From assembly GCA_964586155.1 (NCBI GenBank), contig CAZPHC010000019.1, positions 1 through 64,000 on the forward strand: a stretch of DNA of 64,000 bases. The letters run 5' to 3'. The translations under genes and the position numbers were made by a program. The notes below the pieces were generated by a model. That model saw only the letters and a program-made list of their open reading frames with translations, ran no database searches and was not told the origin of the DNA. Positions 59,088 through 64,000 of the stretch are shown piece by piece (position 1 is the stretch's first letter; each line of letters begins with the position of its first letter). This DNA comes from SXNM01 sp964586155 (lineage in GTDB: Bacteria > Myxococcota_A > UBA9042).

Positions 59088-59426
59088 ATGCTCGACCCCA
59101 TCGAAGTGCCGCTTGACGACGTGCTGCTCCGTCTGCGGGCCTTCGACCGACGCGACCGTAGGTGGCTCTGCGAAGCCCTGCTCGACAACACGAACTGCGT
59201 CTACGGAATCGGTAGCGCGGACGATCCCCTCGGAGCCGTCAGCGACGTAGGCGAGGGCTTCGTCCAGACCGTCGCCCTGGCCGTCCGGCGGCAACCGGAG
59301 CGGACTTGCGACGTGTACCAAGCAGCCCACGGCGTCCTGGTCGGCCTGCTCGAAGTGGTGAGGACCGAGGACTCGACGCCCGAGGGACCTGCCTGCGGCT
59401 ACGACCGGCTCTCACCGGCAGGCTGA
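59088..59426 (+). CDS. Hypothetical protein, unknown function
   Basis: 112 residues from ATG 59088, behind TAGGAG. It is a mostly helical, acidic protein beginning MLDPIEVPLDDVLLRLRAFD with no recognised motif. It lies 60 nt after the MBL gene and is likely co-transcribed. A small GATAGC-CCG-GCTATC hairpin is in the gap. Its 3' end overlaps the convergent gene by 28 nt, which lowers confidence a little. Confidence 0.5.
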   Translation: MLDPIEVPLDDVLLRLRAFDRRDRRWLCEALLDNTNCVYGIGSADDPLGAVSDVGEGFVQTVALAVRRQPERTCDVYQAAHGVLVGLLEVVRTEDSTPEGPACGYDRLSPAG

Positions 59427-60097
59427 CCGCAGCAGGGGCACGTCCGCTCGTCGTCGCCCTGGGCGATCCCGACGATCACGTCGAAGGCCCCCGGCTCGAT
59501 GAAGATGCTGGCGGTCGGGAAGTCCTGGCACCGCTCGTGCCCCGGCAGGTCCACCTCGACCAGGCCGGCGGACACGAGCTTGCCGGTCAGGCCCAGCCGC
59601 TCGCGCAGGCCGACCTGGCCCGCCAGGTCGAGCCCGCAGAAGGTCGTGACGAGCTGGGGGGAGATGCTCATCACCGCGAAGCCGAAGCTCCCGACGCTGC
59701 CGAGCACGTCGTACAGCTCCAATCCGATGGCCGGCATGGTCGCCAGCAGGAGCACCTGGCGGTCGATCTGGTCGAGGTCGTGTCGGTCCACGAGCCGGTC
59801 CAGGCCGAGGACGACGCCGGCCTTGCGGGTGGCCTCCAGCCGGGCGTCGAGGCGGTCGCGAATGGCCGCCTCGGCCGCGCCCAGACGCTTCACCTTGGCC
59901 CGGGTTTCGTCGGGCCAGGCCGCCTCCGGCTCATCGGCGAACACCAGGGCCGGCTCGGCGTCGCGGGCGTCATGCTCGGCGTCCAGCCGGGCTCCCAGGT
60001 GCAGGCAGCGGGCCTTGATCCAGGCGAACTCGGCCTCCAGGTACTCGGCGTCGCTGCCGAAGGGCTGCATGGCGCTGCGGTCGTAGATCGGGGTCAT
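59399..60097 (-). CDS. Orphan protein resembling the N-terminal domain of AAA ATPases, with zinc knuckle
   Basis: 232 residues from ATG 60097 with GGAGGG upstream. From memory the pattern (YLEAEFAWIKARCLHLGARL, then LDQIDRQVLLLATMPAIGLE and SIFIEPGAFDVIVG) is similar to the winged-helix-containing N-terminal part of a family of AAA+ ATPases found in many actinobacteria and myxobacteria. No Walker motifs follow; it ends with CPCCGQPAGES, a possible zinc knuckle. It may be a partner or remnant of such an ATPase. It is the last gene of the minus-strand island unit. The family assignment is tentative. Confidence 0.6.
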   Translation of the reverse strand: MTPIYDRSAMQPFGSDAEYLEAEFAWIKARCLHLGARLDAEHDARDAEPALVFADEPEAAWPDETRAKVKRLGAAEAAIRDRLDARLEATRKAGVVLGLDRLVDRHDLDQIDRQVLLLATMPAIGLELYDVLGSVGSFGFAVMSISPQLVTTFCGLDLAGQVGLRERLGLTGKLVSAGLVEVDLPGHERCQDFPTASIFIEPGAFDVIVGIAQGDDERTCPCCGQPAGESRS

Positions 60098-60105
60098 CGT
60101 TGGTC

Positions 60106-60139
60106 CCTCCGTGATGGGGTTGCAACCCCACTACGGAGG
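60106..60139. promoter_or_regulatory. 34-nt near-perfect palindrome at a gene start
   Basis: The half-sites CCTCCGTGATGGGGTTG (60106-60122) and the reverse complement of 60123-60139 differ at only two positions. The centre is TTGCAA. It lies 9 nt upstream of the start codon at 60097 and contains the GGAGG ribosome-binding site in one arm, so pairing in RNA would hide it. It could be an operator, an attenuating hairpin, or a site for a site-specific DNA-binding protein. There is no T-run on either side. Confidence 0.7.
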
Positions 60140-60193
60140 AGTCCCGGATCTTGAGCCCCGCGACCTGCGATTGGTCCCGAAAACCGGGGGCAG

Positions 60194-61789
60194 CTAGACT
60201 TCTCCCGGTTCCGTCCCAGGGCCGAACCGCGAGAAGTCGATTAGTTCAAGCGCCTTTCGGGCAGCGGTGTGGGCAACGACGAACCGGGGCTCTCGCAGCA
60301 GCCGGACCAAGGCGTCTACATCGTCAGCGTCCGATGCCGCTTCCGCCAGCAGGCGTGCCCAGTACTTCTCGTCGTCCGGGGGAAGGGTCAGCTCCCCGTC
60401 CAGGAGCTTCTCTATCGCGTCGCCGACCGGCCGAGAGAAGGTCGCAACCTCCCTGATCAGGCGCTTGTTCTCCTCGTCCTCGGGATCTCGCCCGCCTCCA
60501 ATCCGGCTCGCTAGTCCGTCACGCTTGTCGTCCGCCGCCGTCTCCGCCTCGTCCATTCGGCGCACAAGCGGATGGTCCGCCCCAAGCGCCCTGCCTTCCC
60601 GCATCGCGGTCAGCCCGGCCACGAGGTCTTGGGCGCGGCGTCTTTGCGCGCCGCTCCCGAGACGGGCAGATCGTCCTACCAGTGCTTCCAGTTGGCCGAG
60701 ATCGTCGCAGTTCCGCAGAAGGAACCAGTATGGCGCGGCGGTTCCGGGGTCCTTCACTGCGGCCAGCGCCAACGGCCACATCCGGTGAGCGGTGCGATCT
60801 TGGGCGTCGTCGAGGCCACCGGCAACGACGACCCTGAACACATCGAGCACGAGGTCCCGACCAGGCAGGCTCAGGCTGCCTTGTTCCAGGCGGCCATTTG
60901 CGAGAGCACTGGCTGCGTACCACTGATCTCGGATGTCCACCAACGCCGCACGCAGACGGTGCGGCGCTATGGGAATGGCGCCCGGGGCATTGGGGGCTAC
61001 AACGACAGGTTGGGCGTTTGCACCACCACGCACCCGCTGGAGAGCCACCGGCAGCGCACGCCCGAGATGACGGACCAGCAAATCGATGTCGTTGTTGTTG
61101 GGGGTCACGGAGACTCGCTCGAAGGCACCAAGCCACTCGGGGGCTTCCTCCGTCACCTCGGGCAAGAGCAGGTACACGGCGAGCACATCGTCCCGCCCTG
61201 CCTGCCCCCCATCGACCCGACGCACAAGCTCGTCGAGCAGTACTGCCCGCTCAGGTCGGTAGGGCGGCGGCTCGGGAACCACGTCCAGGTACGGGCGCAT
61301 CTTGCTGGACTGGCGTAGCACCTTGAGGAAGGCGGCGACGGCTGCGGCCAGCTCAAGGCATACATCGCGCCCAAGGCCGAAGGCCCCGTGCAGGGCGGCC
61401 GCCCTCGCAGCAACGAGGGGCGTGAAGCCCGCCGTCGCATCCTCCAGTGCTTGCCGATGGGCCGGAGCATCATCCACGCCCTGAACGAGGAAGGCGGAGG
61501 CAGGCACCCGTTCGCGTACCAGGCGTCGAAACTCGGTTAGGATCTGGCGGCCAGTCTTGTACCGTGAGGCGTCTACGCGAAGCGCGCCCTCTCCTCCGAC
61601 CTGGACGAGGCAGGCGCTCATCCCAAGTTCGGCGGCCGTGCCCAGCAGACCGACGACCGGGACGCACTCGACGTGTTCCGCGCGCGTCTTCGCCCACGTC
61701 TTGTAGGCCAGGGCGGAGAGCGCGAGATCGAGGCAGTGGCAAGAGCCCTCCAAGAACCGGATCGTGTTCGCTCGCAGCAGCTTCGGCAC
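60194..61789 (-). CDS. Unrecognised protein with HEPN-like motif, in type I R-M locus
   Basis: 531 residues; GTG 61789 is the start (GGGAGGACG upstream). The N-terminal 160 residues are helical: a VGLLGTAAELGMSACLVQ helix, then a SRYKTGRQILTEFRRLV segment, then LVAARAAALHG. This layout recalls HEPN proteins; R129-x4-H134 fits the HEPN RNase motif Rx4-6H. The rest is helical, charged and unlike any family I know. It lies 61 nt after hsdS on the same strand. If HEPN is correct, it could be a toxin-like RNase guarding the R-M system. HEPN assignment is inference; the gene itself is confident. Confidence 0.6.
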   Translation of the reverse strand: MPKLLRANTIRFLEGSCHCLDLALSALAYKTWAKTRAEHVECVPVVGLLGTAAELGMSACLVQVGGEGALRVDASRYKTGRQILTEFRRLVRERVPASAFLVQGVDDAPAHRQALEDATAGFTPLVAARAAALHGAFGLGRDVCLELAAAVAAFLKVLRQSSKMRPYLDVVPEPPPYRPERAVLLDELVRRVDGGQAGRDDVLAVYLLLPEVTEEAPEWLGAFERVSVTPNNNDIDLLVRHLGRALPVALQRVRGGANAQPVVVAPNAPGAIPIAPHRLRAALVDIRDQWYAASALANGRLEQGSLSLPGRDLVLDVFRVVVAGGLDDAQDRTAHRMWPLALAAVKDPGTAAPYWFLLRNCDDLGQLEALVGRSARLGSGAQRRRAQDLVAGLTAMREGRALGADHPLVRRMDEAETAADDKRDGLASRIGGGRDPEDEENKRLIREVATFSRPVGDAIEKLLDGELTLPPDDEKYWARLLAEAASDADDVDALVRLLREPRFVVAHTAARKALELIDFSRFGPGTEPGEV

Positions 61790-61850
61790 GGTCGCGTCCT
61801 CCCCTCAGAACCAGGCGCAGCAACGCCGGGCCAGCAGTTGTACCGCTGAC

Positions 61851-63536
61851 CTAGCTCTCCAAGTGGTGCACGGCGGCGGCAGCGAAGGCGTCGTGCGCCG
61901 TGGTCCTGTCGGCCAGGTGCTTCTCCAGCCGGTCGAGCAGGCCCATCAACTCATCGACCCGGGTGACGATGCGCTTCTGCTCTGCCGGAGGGGGCACCGG
62001 GAGCGGCATCCGCTCCAGAACCGCCTTGCCCAGGGTTGGAACCCCCGTGTTGGAGTTCATCTCGTCCAAGAGCCACTGTACGACGCTGTCGGGTCGCAGG
62101 AGCCACAGCAAGCACCTGGGGACGGCGTCGGAGTGGACCTTCACAACGAAGACGGTGTGGCTGAACGTGAAGCGCCCATCTCTCGGCGCGGGTCGGGCCA
62201 GCCCCAGTCGGCCCTTGCGGGCAAAGATGATGTCGGTCGGGGCGAAGTCGCAGAGGTCACGCTGGAACTCCCAGAACGACTCAGGCACGGACTTGTCTGC
62301 GGTTCGCTTGTCCCACCCCTCGATGCCGTCGAACTCCCGCGTCGAAAGAAGGGGGACGCCGTCCGGCACATAGTCCGGGTAGCGGTGACTCGGGTTTGGA
62401 TCGAGCACCGTGACCAGATCCTGGGTGCGTGCCCACACCCAGCCCTCCGGCACCTCAAACGGAACCTCGTCGTCGGACACCGGGGGCAACGGCTTCGGCC
62501 TGCCGATCTTCTTCTCCTTGACCAGCCGCGCCTTCTCGGCCGCGATGCGCTCCAGCAGCACGCTGGCCGGCTCGTCGCCCGGGTCCTGCGGCACCAGCCG
62601 CCCGCGCACGGCGAGCTGGAGCACGGTCTGCCGCAGCGGGTCCACGTCGGCGGGGTCGGTGAACAGGTCGTCCATCTGCTCGGCCACCCGTCCCCACGCG
62701 ACCTCGACCTCCTCGGGGGTGTCGGCGTCCCGAAGCGCGGCGAGCGCGGCGTCCCGCAGAGCGGCGCGGGTGGCCTCGCGGGCGTTCCGGGCGGCCTCCA
62801 GCCGGTCGAGCAGGCTCATCAGCTCATCGACCCGGGCGACGATGCGCTTCTGCTCGGCGAGGGGGGGGACGGGAATCGGGATCTGGACCATCTTGGCCTG
62901 GGTCAGCTTCAGCCGCGTCGTTCCAGTGACCAGACCGTCGTAGTCCGTCTGGTTCAAGACGTTGCAGAGGTAGCCGTTGAGCGCACCAAGACCGCGCAGG
63001 GCGTGTGCGTGGTTGTTCACCCAGAACTTCCCAGACACGATGTAGGCGACGTGCTTGCCAGCTTTGAAGAACGGTGCCCCGTCCTCACCGAGCAGGACGA
63101 GTTCCTCGTCGAAGATGTAGTCGTCGATCCAGCCGGCCTGCTGGGTGGCACCGTAGTAGGGGTAGAGCTGGTCGAGTGCCTTGCCAGCCGTTCTGGCATC
63201 ACGGTCAGCCGACTTGATGGGCTCCCGCTTGAAGTCCAAGACGGCGACGAGATCGCCGAGGGGAGCCCAGCACCAGGTATCTGGAACCTGGTGCGGCTCG
63301 TTGCCCGGAGGAATGGGGTGCGCCCGTTTCGACTTCGGAAGCTCCTTGGCGCGCACCGCACGCTTTATCTCCGCGAGCGACGCTGCCACCTGCACACTGG
63401 CCGGCTGATCGTCCGGGTCCTGCGGCACTAGCTTCCCGCGCACGGCGAGCTGGAGCACCAGCTCGCGGAGCCGCGTCACACCGTCCGGGGCCTCGGCCAG
63501 CGTGTCGAAGGCCGCGATGAGATCCTGGGGCGTCAT
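61851..63536 (-). CDS. hsdS: Type I restriction-modification specificity subunit
   Basis: 561 residues from ATG 63536, overlapping the hsdM stop as ATGA. Contains two target-recognition domains (about residues 80-235 and 320-520). Each is followed by a conserved helix of the same kind: PLAEQKRIVARVDELMSLLD and PPAEQKRIVTRVDELMGLLD. Short repeats LQLAVRGKLVPQD and LQLAVRGRLVPQD precede each domain. This two-fold structure sets the bipartite DNA target and spacer. A longer in-frame reading upstream is an artefact of the overlapping hsdM. hsdR is not in the window. Confidence 0.95.
   Translation of the reverse strand: MTPQDLIAAFDTLAEAPDGVTRLRELVLQLAVRGKLVPQDPDDQPASVQVAASLAEIKRAVRAKELPKSKRAHPIPPGNEPHQVPDTWCWAPLGDLVAVLDFKREPIKSADRDARTAGKALDQLYPYYGATQQAGWIDDYIFDEELVLLGEDGAPFFKAGKHVAYIVSGKFWVNNHAHALRGLGALNGYLCNVLNQTDYDGLVTGTTRLKLTQAKMVQIPIPVPPLAEQKRIVARVDELMSLLDRLEAARNAREATRAALRDAALAALRDADTPEEVEVAWGRVAEQMDDLFTDPADVDPLRQTVLQLAVRGRLVPQDPGDEPASVLLERIAAEKARLVKEKKIGRPKPLPPVSDDEVPFEVPEGWVWARTQDLVTVLDPNPSHRYPDYVPDGVPLLSTREFDGIEGWDKRTADKSVPESFWEFQRDLCDFAPTDIIFARKGRLGLARPAPRDGRFTFSHTVFVVKVHSDAVPRCLLWLLRPDSVVQWLLDEMNSNTGVPTLGKAVLERMPLPVPPPAEQKRIVTRVDELMGLLDRLEKHLADRTTAHDAFAAAAVHHLES
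61924..61982. repeat. Direct repeat within hsdS, copy 1
   Basis: 59 nt that recur at 62797-62855 with three mismatches. They encode the conserved helices after each recognition domain. Recombination between such repeats can shuffle the target-recognition domains of type I systems. Confidence 0.85.
62797..62855. repeat. Direct repeat within hsdS, copy 2
   Basis: The same 59-nt block as 61924-61982, in the same orientation, 873 nt away. It encodes the first of the two conserved helices. Confidence 0.85.
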
Positions 63537-64000
63537 CCTGCGGCCCCCTCGCCGGCCAGGGCCGCTGCGAGCACCTGGCGCAGCTCCTCCCGAAGCGCCG
63601 CCGCCGCCGCCTTCTCCTTCTCGAACCGGACCAGCAGGTCGTCGGGGTCCTCGTGGTTCGTGCCCGGGGCGTTGGGGTTGCTGATGTCGAGGTTGAAGCC
63701 GCGCTCGCGGATCTGGTCGAGCGTGACCTTCCAGGACAGCTCCGACTCCTTGCGGTCCTCCCACCACGCCTTCTCGGGCTCGAACTCCTCGATTCGCATC
63801 GGCTTGGTCTTCGAGTAGCTCTTGTACCCGGCGGGGTACGGGTGCTCGTAGTACCAGACCTCGGTGGTGGGCCTGCCCTTCTCGAAGAACAGCACGTTGG
63901 TCTTGATGCTCGTGTACGGCGCGAACACGCCCTTGGGCAGCCGGACGATGGTGTGCAGGTCGCACTCGGCCAGCAGGCGCTCCTTGATGCGCGTCTTGAC
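63533..64000 (-). CDS. hsdM: Type I DNA methyltransferase subunit (C-terminal part, cut by window edge)
   Basis: Only the last 155 residues are present; the gene continues beyond position 64000. The visible part matches the end of the N6-adenine methylase core: IVRLPKGVFAPYTSIKTNVL and FFEKGRPTTEVWYYEHP. An acidic helical segment (EEFEPEKAWWEDRKESE) and a coiled-coil-like C-terminus follow. The catalytic NPPF/NPPY motif lies outside. It overlaps hsdS by four nt, so the two are translated together. Confidence 0.93.
   Translation of the reverse strand, partial: VKTRIKERLLAECDLHTIVRLPKGVFAPYTSIKTNVLFFEKGRPTTEVWYYEHPYPAGYKSYSKTKPMRIEEFEPEKAWWEDRKESELSWKVTLDQIRERGFNLDISNPNAPGTNHEDPDDLLVRFEKEKAAAAALREELRQVLAAALAGEGAAG

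Noticed and set aside
63537..63965. N-terminal extension of hsdS giving 704 residues
   Set aside because: That stretch is the hsdM end read in another frame. The ATGA overlap gives a clear hsdS start at 63536.

Overview
The window is a very GC-rich bacterial chromosome segment with almost no intergenic waste. Its gene content fits a deltaproteobacterial/Myxococcota-type organism: a GltJ/AgmX-like zinc-ribbon + GYF + transmembrane protein, Dickkopf-like Cys-rich repeats in a surface lipoprotein, an RpoH-type sigma factor, DUF1844, bacterial enhancer-binding proteins, and long Ala/Pro/Lys-rich tails. The order or genus cannot be fixed from sequence reading alone.

Region 1 (1-8.5 kb, minus strand) is the classical tufB/rpoB supercluster, read right to left: tRNA-Thr(TGT), tRNA-Tyr, tRNA-Gly, tRNA-Thr(GGT), tuf, rpmG, tRNA-Trp, secE, nusG, rplK, rplA, rplJ, rplL, rpoB (cut by the window edge). 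A consensus-like promoter precedes the tRNAs. Long perfect hairpins lie between rpmG and tRNA-Trp and between rplL and rpoB. RpoB carries a roughly 235-residue insertion just before the rifampicin-pocket region.

Region 2 (8.5-23.6 kb, minus strand) has rlmB-like, a degenerate OMP-decarboxylase-like protein and proS in an overlapping unit. It is followed by a striking operon: an outer-membrane barrel protein and two giant paralogous lipoproteins (1779 and 1504 residues), each with a metzincin HExxHxxGxxH site.

Region 3 (23.6-31.7 kb, plus strand) holds the GltJ-like protein, an exported protein with a Lys/Glu tail, an ABC exporter, hisS, a TPR lipoprotein, and a formimidoylglutamase-like protein that has lost metal ligands.

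Region 4 (31.7-38.5 kb, minus strand) is a proteostasis cluster: tRNA-His, tRNA-Arg, tRNA-Lys, terminator, tRNA-Leu, tig, clpP, clpX, lon. Trigger factor ends in a His/Asp-rich, probably metal-binding tail encoded by 12-nt repeats.

Region 5 (38.5-57.8 kb) is housekeeping. It has an ECF sigma/zinc anti-sigma pair with a candidate autoregulated promoter, a flippase-like membrane protein, rsmB, dprA, topA, an RpoH-like sigma with an acidic insertion, DUF1844, an NtrC-type regulator, a Ycf46-like AAA protein, and gpsA-rimM-trmD-SPOUT-rplS, yraN-rnhB and ychF.

Region 6 (57.8-64 kb) is an accessory, defence-like island. It has a ComEC-type metallo-beta-lactamase-fold protein and a small unknown on the plus strand. 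Facing them is a minus-strand unit of type I restriction-modification genes hsdM (partial) and hsdS, an unrecognised 531-residue protein with an RAAALH motif suggestive of a HEPN RNase, and a 232-residue orphan that resembles the N-terminal domain of certain AAA ATPases. A 34-nt near-palindrome sits at the start of the last gene. hsdR is not in the window.
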